From: Rhodothermales bacterium
Lineage (GTDB): Bacteria > Bacteroidota > Rhodothermia > Rhodothermales > UBA10348
Length of the DNA: 41,715 nt
Direction of reading: 5' to 3'
Assembly (NCBI GenBank): GCA_024711125.1
Contig: JANJTM010000035.1
Location: 1-41,715, forward strand
This document shows, piece by piece, positions 25,279 to 34,564 of this stretch. Below the pieces are notes generated by a model. That model saw only the letters and a program-made list of their open reading frames with translations. It was not told the origin of the DNA and searched no databases. The translations under genes were made by a program, and so were the position numbers. How positions within the stretch are numbered: position 1 is the first letter of the stretch; every line of letters starts with the position of its first letter.

Positions 25279-25788
25279 TCAGACGAACCGCCGCTTGGCG
25301 ATCATGACGGCGCCCACGGTGGCGACGAGAAGCAGTACGCCGATCACCTCGAGCGGCATGGCGTACCGCGTGAACAGCTCCTTGGCCAGGTTGGCGGCCG
25401 AGCCGTTCTGGCCCGCGGCCTCGAGGGCTGCCGGGGAGGGCAGCACGTCGAGCGCGGCCGAAACGACATAGGCGAGCTGCGCGAGCACGCCGACGCCGAG
25501 GACGAACGCGATGCCCCTGCGCCAATCCATCTTCTCGGGCTTCGGAAGCTCGGCGAGGTTCAGGAGCATGATCACGAAGATGAAGAGCACCATGATCGCG
25601 CCGGCGTAGACGAGGACCTGCACGACCGAGATGAAGCTCGCGTTCATGGTCAGGTACAGACCGGCCACGCTGAACATCGTCAGGATGAGCCAGAGGGCGC
25701 TGGTGACCGGGTTGCGCGCGATGAGCATTCCGAGCGCGCCTGCGATCGCCGCTACGGCGAACACGAAGAAGAGGATGGGCCCGAGCAT
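25279..25788 (-). CDS. nuoJ: NADH-quinone oxidoreductase subunit J
   Basis: This 169-residue, five-helix subunit includes QVLVYAGAIMVLFIFVIMLLN, the TM3 segment with the pi-bulge tyrosine that switches during turnover. The ATG at 25788 (MLGPILFFVFA) is preferred over an upstream GTG (25824), which would add a Pro/Arg-rich stretch unlike the family. It is the first gene of the complex I run here. Subunits A to I are absent from the window, and a 255-bp divergent region precedes it, so the hydrophilic arm genes must be elsewhere or beyond a break. Confidence 0.94.
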   Translation of the reverse strand: MLGPILFFVFAVAAIAGALGMLIARNPVTSALWLILTMFSVAGLYLTMNASFISVVQVLVYAGAIMVLFIFVIMLLNLAELPKPEKMDWRRGIAFVLGVGVLAQLAYVVSAALDVLPSPAALEAAGQNGSAANLAKELFTRYAMPLEVIGVLLLVATVGAVMIAKRRFV

Positions 25789-26043
25789 GGAACGGCGGGT
25801 GGGCTGTAAAGGCGCGGCAGGCACGCGGTTCGTGCGCTCTGCCCTCGAAAACCGGCGGGCAAGTTAGGCAAGGGGGTACTGGCCGGCAAGAAAAGATCCG
25901 ATAAAGAGGTTTCGTGCAGAAATGGGGAAATCCGTGCAAAAACGCAAGATTTTGACGGATCGCAGGGCCGTTTCCACGGGCGGAAACCACCGCCCGGCAC
26001 GCGGGTACGGCTGCGGTCGATCCCCTCATCCGGAGACCCCGCC
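25789..26043. other. Divergent intergenic region between nuoJ and the MATE gene
   Basis: This region should hold the promoters of both flanking genes. It is locally AT-richer around 25890-25960. I found no pair of -35/-10 elements at good spacing on either strand. One foldback is clear: GTTTCC (25970-25975) with GGAAAC (25982-25987), 6-nt loop, which would lie in the leader of the MATE gene. Confidence 0.4.
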
Positions 26044-27477
26044 TTGACCCCGTCGTCGGTCCGCACTTCCGCCGATCCGGGTCGGCGCGGCCCGCGGGAC
26101 TGGTGGCGGGAGGCGAAGGACGGGCTCACGGGCCGTCCGCGCGACTACACCACCGGACCGATCGCCCCGGCACTCGTGGCGCTCTCGGTGCCGATGGTGC
26201 TCGAGATGTCGATGCAGGCCGTGTTCGAGGTGGCCGACGTCTGGTTCGTGGCGCGCCTCGGGCCCGCGCCGGTCGCCGCGGTGGGGCTGTCGGCCGCGCT
26301 CGTCGTGCTGGTCTTCGCGGTCGCGATCGGACTCTCGATGGCCGTGCAGGCCATCGTGGCACGGCGCATCGGAGAAGGTCGCCCGGAAGACGCCGCGCAG
26401 GCCGCCTGGCAGGCTATCGTCGTGGGGCTCGCCGTTTCGCTTGCGCTCGGCGCGCTCGGCGTGTACGAAGCGGAAACCCTTCTGCGGCTGATGGGCGCCG
26501 ACGAGCAGGTGGTTCAGGCCGGCCGCGGTTACCTGCAGGTCCTCCTGGGCACCAACGTGTCGATCATGCTGCTCTTCCTCATGAACGCGGTGTTCCGCGG
26601 GTCGGGGGATGCGGCCTACAGCATGCGGGTGCTGTGGATAGCCAACGGCCTGAACGTCGTGCTCGACCCGATCTTCATCTTCGGGTGGGGGCCCGTGCCG
26701 GCGTTCGGAACGACGGGTGCCGCCGTCGCGACCACCATCGGCCGCACGGTGGGCATCGCACTCCAGGTCTGGATCCTCGCCAAGGGACGCACGCGCCTCC
26801 GCAGGCCCGTCGGCGGGTTCCGACTTCAGCCCGCCCTGCTGCGCTCCCTGCTCACGGTGGCGGCGCCCGGCATCGTGCAGTTCCTCGTCGGCACCGCCTC
26901 CTTCCTGGTCATGACGCGCATCGTTGCCGATTTCGGAAGCGATACGGTGGCCGGCTTCACGGTCGCCCAGCGCGTGCTGGTCTTCGTCGTTCTTCCGGCA
27001 TGGGGGCTCGGCAACGCGGCGGCCACGATGGTCGGGCAGAATCTCGGCGCCGGGCATGCGCAGCGGGCGATCGACTCGGTGCGACTGTCGTCGGGCGCCG
27101 CGCTCGCGATCATGGGCACGGGCGGGGTGCTGACGTTCCTACTTGCAGAGCCGCTCGTGCGCCTCTTCACCCCGGATCCGGCGGTCGTGGAGGCGGGACG
27201 ACTCTGCCTGCAGGTCATCGCGTTCGGATTTCCGCTCCGGGCGGTCGTGCTGACCCTGGTCCAGTCGTTCAACGGGGCGGGAGACACCACGACGCCGACA
27301 TGGGTCAACCTGCTCGCCTACTGGATCGTGCAGATCCCCGTGGCCGTCGTGCTGGCGCACACGGCGGGCCTGGGGCCGTTCGGAATCTACCTCGCGGTCG
27401 TCGTCAGCCAGGTCGCGGCGGCCTGGGTCGCCTGGGTGCTGTTCCGCCGCGGCCGGTGGCTGACGCGCACGGTCTGA
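26044..27477 (+). CDS. MATE family efflux transporter
   Basis: This 477-residue protein has twelve predicted transmembrane helices in two similar halves. The N-half begins IAPALVALSVPMVLEMSMQAVFEVADVWFVARLG and the C-half LLTVAAPGIVQFLVGTASFLVMTRIVADFG, the usual MatE repeats. NAVFRGSGDA and QSFNGAGDTTTPTWVN are the paired family motifs. It should export cationic drugs or metabolites in exchange for Na+ or H+; the substrate is unknown. The start is TTG at 26044, supported by GGAG eight bases upstream; no ATG lies before the first helix. The 40-residue charged N-terminal tail (RRGPRDWWREAKDGLTGRPRD) is cytoplasmic. The gene ends 24 bp from the convergent macroglobulin gene. Confidence 0.92.
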   Translation: MTPSSVRTSADPGRRGPRDWWREAKDGLTGRPRDYTTGPIAPALVALSVPMVLEMSMQAVFEVADVWFVARLGPAPVAAVGLSAALVVLVFAVAIGLSMAVQAIVARRIGEGRPEDAAQAAWQAIVVGLAVSLALGALGVYEAETLLRLMGADEQVVQAGRGYLQVLLGTNVSIMLLFLMNAVFRGSGDAAYSMRVLWIANGLNVVLDPIFIFGWGPVPAFGTTGAAVATTIGRTVGIALQVWILAKGRTRLRRPVGGFRLQPALLRSLLTVAAPGIVQFLVGTASFLVMTRIVADFGSDTVAGFTVAQRVLVFVVLPAWGLGNAAATMVGQNLGAGHAQRAIDSVRLSSGAALAIMGTGGVLTFLLAEPLVRLFTPDPAVVEAGRLCLQVIAFGFPLRAVVLTLVQSFNGAGDTTTPTWVNLLAYWIVQIPVAVVLAHTAGLGPFGIYLAVVVSQVAAAWVAWVLFRRGRWLTRTV

Positions 27478-27501
27478 CGCGTCGCCACCGGCCGCGCACG
27501 G

Positions 27502-30500
27502 TCAGCGGGGTGCGGATACGGTGACCCTCGAGGAGCCCGTGCGACCGCGAACCGTCGGCTCGTACATCGCCTCGGCGCTCGCGGGCGGCCAGGCGAACGT
27601 GCCGGAAGCGGTCGCCCGCACGACGTAGCGGTACGTGTGTTCGCCGCGGTCCAGCCGGTCGGCGAACAGCAGGACCCGGTCGTCCCGGAGTTCCGCGTGG
27701 TTGAACGACCCCCACCAGCGACCCGGCCCGGTTTCTTCGCTGACCGACGTCGGGGTCGTGACGAACGCGCTGTTCACCGCCTCGAAGCCGGCGGGCAGCG
27801 CGTCATCGACCACGACGTAGTTGCGGTCTCGGGGCGCGATCACGCGGAGGGTCACCGCGATCGCGTCCCCGTGCGCGACGTCCACGGGACCGTTCGAGGG
27901 ATCGATGGCCGACGAAACGGGCCGACCCGCCCGGTCCAGGCGCTCGATCGTGCGCCGCACCGCCAGCCCCTGGTCGAGCGGACGCACCGCGCCCGATGTC
28001 CAGGATTCGAGCGTGAGGTCGTAGAACAACCGTCCGCGCCCCTCGACGGACAGGCGGACCGCGGTCGAATCGGCCACGGCGTCGGCTGCGAGCGAGGCTT
28101 CGACGGCACCGGTCGATCGGCCGGCGAACGCGTGGCGCAGCCATTCCCGGCTCCCTGCGCGCACGACGGCCGTGAACGCCGGTGCCTGCGCCTCGTACGC
28201 GGCGTGGTAGGCCGCAAGCGCGTCCACGACGGCGGCGTTGTCCTGGGTCGTCGCCCATCCGTCGGACGAACGGCGCGAGAGCAGCGAACGGGCGAGCGCC
28301 TCGGCGACCGGCTGCGCGGCGCGTGCGTCGGGGCCCGCGGCGAGCGCCGACAGCGCGAGGGCGGTCGAGCGGGTGTCCGAAGCGAAGAGCCACGAGAAGC
28401 CGTCGCCCGTCGGGGCCGGCACGAACGACGAACCGGCCTCGGAGCGTACCCGGGACCGGATCGCCGCGTCGATGCCCTTCCGGTGGGTGTCGAGGCCGCG
28501 CACGCCCGGCTGGGCCATGGCCCGCGCAAGGTGACTCAGGCCGTCGATCGACGCTCCGGGTCGCCGCAGGTACGCGTCGGAGAGTGACGCGAGTTCGCTC
28601 TCGAGCACGACGCCGGCCCGCGCGAGGGCGTAGAGCAGGAACGCCCGGGTATCGGACCAGGCCGCTTCGTCGAGCCATGCCGGGCGGTCGCCCGCGTTCC
28701 GGACCCACGTCTCGACCGACCGCGACGCGTGCCGCACCAGGTCGGGATCGACCTCGAGTCCGGCCGCGCGCGCATCGACGAGCGTGAGCAGCACGTACGC
28801 CGTCACGTACGGGTGGGCGGTCGAACCGCCGTTCCAGAGCGCGAACCCGTCGGTCGTGCGGAAGGCCTCCAGGCCCGCGAGCCACTCGGTTCCGAGCCGT
28901 TCCCGCTGCAGCAGCGGGGTTTCGATGGCATACGCGTCGAGCAGCGCGTCGGCGACGAGCAGAGGGCGCACCCGGGAGGTGCGCTGCTCGAGGCAGCCGT
29001 ACGGGTACTCGAACAGCGACCGGGCCGCCCCTCCGAGCCCGACCAGCGCGGTCGGCGCCACCCGGACGGCCAGCGAACCGCGGCCCGGGATCCGCTCGCG
29101 CGCCGGGCGCACCCGTTCGACGACTTCCGATTCGGTCGAACCCGATGACCCCGTCACGGTGCGCACGGCCACCGGGTGGACGGGGATCGGAAGCACCAGG
29201 GCGTCGCGCTCGGTGCCGAGACCGGCCTCGAACGTGAATCGGGCCTCGCCGTCCTCGCCGATCGCGCCCGGGAAGGCCACGCGGCGCGTTTCGCCGGCCG
29301 CCAGCGTCAGCTCGATCGGGCGGCTCGTGGTCGCGGTGAACCCGTCGGAAAGCAGCGAAACGCGGGCCGATCCGGCGCGGCCGGTCCGGTTGGTCACCAG
29401 CACCGCGGCATCGAACCGGTCGCCCGCGCGGGCGAAGCGCGGAAGAGCGGGTTGCAGCACCAGCGGCTGGGTGGCGGTCACCTGCGACTCGCCGCGCCCG
29501 AACCGGTCGCCGGTCGAGACCGCGACGGCCATCAGGCGCCACGTCGTCAGCGATTCGGGCAGCCGGAACGTCACTTCGGCGCGTCCCGAACCGTCGGTCA
29601 CGATGCGCGGGTCCCAGTGCGCCGACGGGCGGAAGTCGCTGCGCAGCCTCGCGTTGGGGTCGCCTCCTCCTCCTCCCTCGTCCTCTTCCTTCTGCCCGAA
29701 CGAACGTTGCCGCACCAGGTGCGAGCGCGATTCGGCCGTCGTTACCGACAACGGCCGGTCGGCCCAGAACGTCTCGAACGGATCGGGCAGCCGGTACCCG
29801 ATGAGATCCACGACCCCGGCATCGGCCGCCGAAAACGTGACCTCGGAGCGGACGCCGCGTCCCTTCGCGTCGAGGACCCGAAGGCGCACGGTGACCGCGT
29901 CGCCGGGTTTGAGCGTATCGGCCGAGGGAGACATCTCCACTTCGAGCCGCCGCTCGACCGGGTCGACCGGCAGTTGCACGTAGCCCGCCCGGAAGGAAGG
30001 CGCGCCCACGTCGCCTCCCGCCGATGGCTGGGCCGTGCGCCCCGAAAGCAGGACCACGCCGACGAACACGTTCGGCAGGTGCCGTTCTTCGATCGGGATG
30101 CGGATCGACGGCGCGCTGCCCTCCAGTGTCACGACCTGGGACGACAGCACGCCGTCCCGTTCGACGGTCACGAGCGCGGTCGCCTTCTCGTACGGGTTCG
30201 GAACGAGGATGCGCGCGACGTCGCCCGGGGCGTACGAGTCCCTGTCGGCGACGAGTTCCAGCCGGTCGTCGTCCGAGCGCTCCCACGCGACGTAGCCCTC
30301 GCCGGCCGCCCAGAACAGCGTTTCGGCGCGCACCAGGTTGCCCCTGACGTCGTTCGCCGTCGCACGGATCACGTAGAGACCGCCCTGGCGCACACGGAAC
30401 CGGAGGCGCGTGGCGCGTCCGGCCCGGGTCGAAACCTCCTGCGAAGTGACCGGCGTCTCGACCGCCTCGGAACGCCAGCGCGTGCGGCCGTCGCGTCCCA

Positions 30501-33228
30501 CCTCGCGCACCGAAATCCACTCGCGCCGCACGAGGTCGACCCGCACGTCGCGTACCGCGAGCGAACCGCCCGACGGGCTGACCGAGACCAGGTCGACGTG
30601 CAGCCCGGGGTCCGAGGCCATTTCCACGAACCCGGTGGACGGGCGCAGGCCGAGATAGAACTGCCCGGGGTGCACGACGATTTCGGTGCGGCCCCCGTAC
30701 TCCTGTCCGTCCGGACCCGTGACGGCACCTTCCCACGAGAGCGTGGTGGGAGAGCCGTCCCCCGTCCCCGGCAGGAACAGGCGGCGATCGAGGCGTCCCG
30801 AGGCGTCGAGCAGGGTGTCGGTGGCGACGAAGGCCCGGTAGGCATCGTTGCCTTCCCACGCGTCGAAGCGGTACGGCGCGGTGTCGTATCCCTCGAGTCC
30901 CGGGGGCGTGTAGGAGCCGCCGAACCGCGTCAGGTTGGCCCGCACGGGCATTCCGGCCATTTCCGCCCCGAAATAGTAGCGGCCCGTGATAGAACCCTCG
31001 AAGAGGTCGCCGGCGACGTACGACGGGCGGGACGTCGCTGCGGTCACCGCGAACGTGGCCGTGCGGAACGCTTCGACGCGGAACGTGCCCTCGGCGAGAT
31101 CGCCTCGTTCCCAGGCCTGGCGCGACACGGCCGCGGTGTCGCCCGGAGCGACGAGGCGCACGCGGTAGCGGCCCTGCGAAGCCGACGTCGGCACGGTCCA
31201 GTCGAAATCCAGGGTCCCGAGGTCCGAAAGGGCCACCGCCCGGTCCACCACGACCTCGTCGCGCGGGCTCACGACGAGTGCGCGCACCGAATCCGTGACG
31301 GGCTGCCATGCATCCCCGACCCGGCGGCGCAACACGCCCTTGACGTGCACGGGCTCCCCGGCCCGGTAGAGACCACGGTCCGAGAACACCGAGCCCGCGT
31401 GCGGCGCCGGCTCGGACGACCATTCGAACGGCATCCCGAAGCGCCAGGCCTCGATGCCGTCGCGGTACAGGTTCGACGTGAACGTCCAATCGTCGCCCGT
31501 CGACGCGGTGGCGAAGAGCGTCGGGGAACTCCATTCGTTCGGGGCCGGGATTCCGAGCGAAGCCCAACCCGGCGTGACGGCGCGGCCGGCGGCGTCGGTT
31601 CGACCGGACCACCGCGCCTTGCCGTCGCCGTCACGCAACGTGACCGTAGCGCCGGAGACCGGCGTGGCGTCGGCCAGTTTCGTGACGACCACGAGCCCGT
31701 CGTGCGGCGAGAACTTGGCCGTGATCCCGAGCTTCGTCACGATCGCGATGCCCACGAAACGGCGGCTTCCGCTCCACTCGTCCCGGATGTCCGTGGCGAG
31801 GTGCAGGGCGAGAACCCCCGTGCCGCCGCGGAGGGCACGATCCAGGTCGAGGAAGGTCGTCGTCGGCCGGTCGTCGGGCACGTCGAACGCCACGGGATCC
31901 TCGGCCGGAGCCGGCACGGGTTCGGGCACGTCGGGGCCCAGGTCTCCGTACCAGTGGTTCGGGTCGTAGGCGCGGACGCGCCCGGCGAAGTCGTCCGGGG
32001 ACAGCCGGACGAGGGAAACCCTCGCGCCCTCGAGGTTCGTCACCCGGACGGGAAGGCGCGCCGAAACCTCGCGCTCGAGGATCATCACCCCTTCGGGCAT
32101 CGAGATGTCGGGCACGCGCCGCCCGGTGCGGAACGCGGCCTGCCCCGAAACGAGGCGCTGTCCGAACGCATCGACGAGATTGACGACGCTCACGCGGTAC
32201 GCCGTGTTCGCGTCGAAGACGCCCGGAAGGCGGTGTTCCGCCCGCGGCTCGGGGTCGGAATCGGCGAACGACGCCGGCCACTCGACCGCCGGCTCGAGAC
32301 GCATCGCGGCCCGCACCGCATCCCACGAGACCGGTGTCGAGAAACGCAGCGTCACCGCCCGGTCCGGATCGAACTCCTTGCGGGCTTCTTCCCACCACTC
32401 CGGCGCCTGGTCGGCGGCCACGAGCCGCGGCGCGCCGTAGGTCCGGAACGGAAGACGGAATTCCCCGGCGAGGCCGAGCGGCCCCTCGCGTGAGGGCAGC
32501 CCGGGCGAAAGCACGAGTTCATACCCCTTTTCCGATTCCAGCGCCGACCGGGGAGACACCGTGATCGCGCTGTCGCCGTCGGCCGAAACGGTCACCGGGA
32601 CCTCGCGCGTCGCGCCCTCGACCCGGATCAGGCGTACGAAATCGCCCGCCCGCCGGCCGTCCACCGGCGCGTCGAATCGAATCCGAAGCGTTCCGGTCGG
32701 CGCGAAGAAGGGCTCGGACGCTTCCGGGTCGGTGATGGCGACGCGCGGCACCGGCGTGTCGAACGTCCACTCGAGCGGCCCTTCCATGCGGCGCCCCTCG
32801 AGGTCGGGCAGGTCGTTCGACACGCGCACCGTGAACCGCGTCGCCGCCGGCCAGGCCCCGTCGGGTCGGAATACGAGCGTGCGCGTGCCCTCCCACGTCA
32901 CGTTGCCCGCGACGGGCGGATCCAGCGTCAGGGTCCCGGCCGGAACCGACGGTACGTCGCCCTCCAGCGCGATCATCGGCGCCGAGAAACTCACGGTCAC
33001 CGCCAGTCCCGGCGGCATGCCCGCCAGCGCTCCGCCCGGACTCGCCGCCACGATGCGAAGCGGACCGTCGAGCGTTGGTACGAACTCGAGATCGGCGAGC
33101 GCCCCGTCGAAGGGGACTTCCTCCACGGCGAAGCGCACCGGGGCGTTCGGGTCGTCGCGGTCGCACGCGGGAAGAAATAGGCAGGCGGAGGCCAGAAGCA
33201 GGACGGAACGCAGGGTCGAAAATCGCAT
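27502..33228 (-). CDS. Alpha-2-macroglobulin family lipoprotein with intact thioester
   Basis: This 1908-residue envelope protein starts with a lipoprotein signal (LFLPAC, lipidated Cys22, followed by Asp23). In enterobacteria Asp at +2 retains lipoproteins in the inner membrane; whether the rule holds here is unknown. Successive beta-sandwich (MG) domains follow. VFSDRGLYRAGEPVHVKGVLRR is the family signature region, and RPSAHWDPRIVTDGSGRAEV marks the central ANA-like region. The thioester site is YPYGCLEQ with Cys1412 and Gln1415, so covalent trapping of proteases should be possible. A Gly/Glu-rich loop (EEDEGGGGG) may act as bait. Many bacterial homologues pair with penicillin-binding protein 1C, but no pbpC is adjacent. 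The nearest neighbours downstream on this strand are unrelated. Confidence 0.93.
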   Translation of the reverse strand: MRFSTLRSVLLLASACLFLPACDRDDPNAPVRFAVEEVPFDGALADLEFVPTLDGPLRIVAASPGGALAGMPPGLAVTVSFSAPMIALEGDVPSVPAGTLTLDPPVAGNVTWEGTRTLVFRPDGAWPAATRFTVRVSNDLPDLEGRRMEGPLEWTFDTPVPRVAITDPEASEPFFAPTGTLRIRFDAPVDGRRAGDFVRLIRVEGATREVPVTVSADGDSAITVSPRSALESEKGYELVLSPGLPSREGPLGLAGEFRLPFRTYGAPRLVAADQAPEWWEEARKEFDPDRAVTLRFSTPVSWDAVRAAMRLEPAVEWPASFADSDPEPRAEHRLPGVFDANTAYRVSVVNLVDAFGQRLVSGQAAFRTGRRVPDISMPEGVMILEREVSARLPVRVTNLEGARVSLVRLSPDDFAGRVRAYDPNHWYGDLGPDVPEPVPAPAEDPVAFDVPDDRPTTTFLDLDRALRGGTGVLALHLATDIRDEWSGSRRFVGIAIVTKLGITAKFSPHDGLVVVTKLADATPVSGATVTLRDGDGKARWSGRTDAAGRAVTPGWASLGIPAPNEWSSPTLFATASTGDDWTFTSNLYRDGIEAWRFGMPFEWSSEPAPHAGSVFSDRGLYRAGEPVHVKGVLRRRVGDAWQPVTDSVRALVVSPRDEVVVDRAVALSDLGTLDFDWTVPTSASQGRYRVRLVAPGDTAAVSRQAWERGDLAEGTFRVEAFRTATFAVTAATSRPSYVAGDLFEGSITGRYYFGAEMAGMPVRANLTRFGGSYTPPGLEGYDTAPYRFDAWEGNDAYRAFVATDTLLDASGRLDRRLFLPGTGDGSPTTLSWEGAVTGPDGQEYGGRTEIVVHPGQFYLGLRPSTGFVEMASDPGLHVDLVSVSPSGGSLAVRDVRVDLVRREWISVREVGRDGRTRWRSEAVETPVTSQEVSTRAGRATRLRFRVRQGGLYVIRATANDVRGNLVRAETLFWAAGEGYVAWERSDDDRLELVADRDSYAPGDVARILVPNPYEKATALVTVERDGVLSSQVVTLEGSAPSIRIPIEERHLPNVFVGVVLLSGRTAQPSAGGDVGAPSFRAGYVQLPVDPVERRLEVEMSPSADTLKPGDAVTVRLRVLDAKGRGVRSEVTFSAADAGVVDLIGYRLPDPFETFWADRPLSVTTAESRSHLVRQRSFGQKEEDEGGGGGDPNARLRSDFRPSAHWDPRIVTDGSGRAEVTFRLPESLTTWRLMAVAVSTGDRFGRGESQVTATQPLVLQPALPRFARAGDRFDAAVLVTNRTGRAGSARVSLLSDGFTATTSRPIELTLAAGETRRVAFPGAIGEDGEARFTFEAGLGTERDALVLPIPVHPVAVRTVTGSSGSTESEVVERVRPARERIPGRGSLAVRVAPTALVGLGGAARSLFEYPYGCLEQRTSRVRPLLVADALLDAYAIETPLLQRERLGTEWLAGLEAFRTTDGFALWNGGSTAHPYVTAYVLLTLVDARAAGLEVDPDLVRHASRSVETWVRNAGDRPAWLDEAAWSDTRAFLLYALARAGVVLESELASLSDAYLRRPGASIDGLSHLARAMAQPGVRGLDTHRKGIDAAIRSRVRSEAGSSFVPAPTGDGFSWLFASDTRSTALALSALAAGPDARAAQPVAEALARSLLSRRSSDGWATTQDNAAVVDALAAYHAAYEAQAPAFTAVVRAGSREWLRHAFAGRSTGAVEASLAADAVADSTAVRLSVEGRGRLFYDLTLESWTSGAVRPLDQGLAVRRTIERLDRAGRPVSSAIDPSNGPVDVAHGDAIAVTLRVIAPRDRNYVVVDDALPAGFEAVNSAFVTTPTSVSEETGPGRWWGSFNHAELRDDRVLLFADRLDRGEHTYRYVVRATASGTFAWPPASAEAMYEPTVRGRTGSSRVTVSAPR

Positions 33229-33321
33229 GGCTCGGGGGGGCGGAACGTGCGGGGTCGTCGATGGGTGAACGCCCGAAAGGGCGGCTTCGTATTCTCGGTC
33301 GCCCGTTCCGCAAGATCCTCC

Positions 33322-34557
33322 ATGCGCCCCGCCATGCCAATAGCCGACGAGCCCTCTATCTTCGTTCCGGGGCGCATCGAAGTGCTCGGGAAACACACCG
33401 ATTACGCGGGCGGCGCGTCGATCACCTGCGCGACGACGCGGGGTTTCCGCATCGTCGGTCGCGCGTCGGCCGGGCACGGCGTGCGGGTGCGTTCGGCCGA
33501 CGGGCGGCTCGACGCGACGCTCGACATCGGCCCCGACGTCCACGCCCCCGGATGGCTGAACTACGTGGCGACCGTCGTGCGTCGCGTCGAGCGAAACGCG
33601 CCGGGGGTGCTGGGGCCGTGCGACCTGGTCTTCGACAGCGATCTGGAGCCCGCGGCGGGCATGTCCAGCTCGAGCGCGTTCCTGATCGCGGTATTCCTCG
33701 GGCTCGACGAGGCGTGTGAAGGCCGCATCCGCGCGGCGATCGGGGACACGGTGCATTCGCTGCCCGCGCTCGCCGAATACCTCGCCTGCGTCGAAAACGG
33801 CGCATCCTACGGCCGGCTGGCGGGCGAGCGGGGGGTCGGCACCGCGGGAGGTTCGCAGGACCACACCGCCATCCTGTGCTCCGGGGCCGGCCGGCTTCGC
33901 CGCTTCCGGTACGCGCCGTACGCGGAAGAGGGCTCCTGGCCGCTGTTTCCCGGCCTTTCATTCGTCGTGGCGGCGAGCGGGGTGGAGGCCGTGAAGACGG
34001 GCGCCGCGATGGAGGCCTACAACCGGGCCTCGCGCCTCGCCCGCGAGGCGGCGGCGGCCTGGTCGCGGGCGGCGGGCCTGCCGGCAAGGCACCTGGCCGA
34101 CGTGCTGGCCGCCGATCCCGATGCCGCGCATACGGTTGCGCGGTCGGGAGTCGCGGGTGCGGAGGAGCTCGCCCGCCGTGTCGGGGCGTTCGCCGCCGAG
34201 ATGGCGTGCGTGGACGCCGCGTCGTCCGCGCTCGCGGCCGGCGACGCGGCGGCTTTCGCCGAAGCCGCGAGGGAGAGCCAGGGAGTGGCCGAGCGGATGC
34301 TGGGCAACCAGGTGCCCGAGACGATCCGGCTGGCCGGGACGGCAGAACGGTACGGCGCCCTCTGCGCGTCGGCCTTCGGGGCCGGCTTCGGCGGCTCGGT
34401 GTGGGCGCTCGTTCCCGCGGTCGACGTGTCGCGGTTCGTCGACGCCTGGAGGGCCGATCATGCCGCGGCCCATCCCGCCGCGGCGGCCCGCGCGCGGTTC
34501 GTCACGGAAGCGCCGGGGCCGGGGGCGACGGGGACGGGCGGCGTGGCCGCGTGGTGA
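33322..34557 (+). CDS. Galactokinase-family GHMP sugar kinase with altered sugar-binding motif
   Basis: This 411-residue GHMP kinase has all three motifs. PGRIEVLGKHTDYAGG (16-31) is motif 1, LEPAAGMSSSSAF (108-120) is the ATP loop, and GAGFGGSVWALV near the C-terminus is motif 3. GGSQDHTA contains the probable catalytic Asp180. In true galactokinases motif 1 reads GEHTDY, and the Glu contacts the sugar; here it is Lys24. The protein may therefore use another sugar or a derivative, so no galK symbol is given. No galactose pathway genes are nearby. The start could be 33322 or 33334; neither has a Shine-Dalgarno. It is divergent from the macroglobulin gene and ends 7 bp from the convergent peptidase. 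Confidence 0.85.
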   Translation: MRPAMPIADEPSIFVPGRIEVLGKHTDYAGGASITCATTRGFRIVGRASAGHGVRVRSADGRLDATLDIGPDVHAPGWLNYVATVVRRVERNAPGVLGPCDLVFDSDLEPAAGMSSSSAFLIAVFLGLDEACEGRIRAAIGDTVHSLPALAEYLACVENGASYGRLAGERGVGTAGGSQDHTAILCSGAGRLRRFRYAPYAEEGSWPLFPGLSFVVAASGVEAVKTGAAMEAYNRASRLAREAAAAWSRAAGLPARHLADVLAADPDAAHTVARSGVAGAEELARRVGAFAAEMACVDAASSALAAGDAAAFAEAARESQGVAERMLGNQVPETIRLAGTAERYGALCASAFGAGFGGSVWALVPAVDVSRFVDAWRADHAAAHPAAAARARFVTEAPGPGATGTGGVAAW

Positions 34558-34564
34558 TCCGCCG

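Noticed and set aside
25870-25960. A further copy of the 52-bp repeat upstream of nuoJ (two GTGCA-containing segments)
   Set aside because: The segments GTGCAGAAAT and GTGCAAAAAC are about 30 bp apart, lack the paired stems and do not follow the 52-bp spacing.
33229-33864. Upstream extension of the macroglobulin gene
   Set aside because: It would run antisense through the GHMP kinase gene and would bury the lipoprotein signal peptide, which must be N-terminal.
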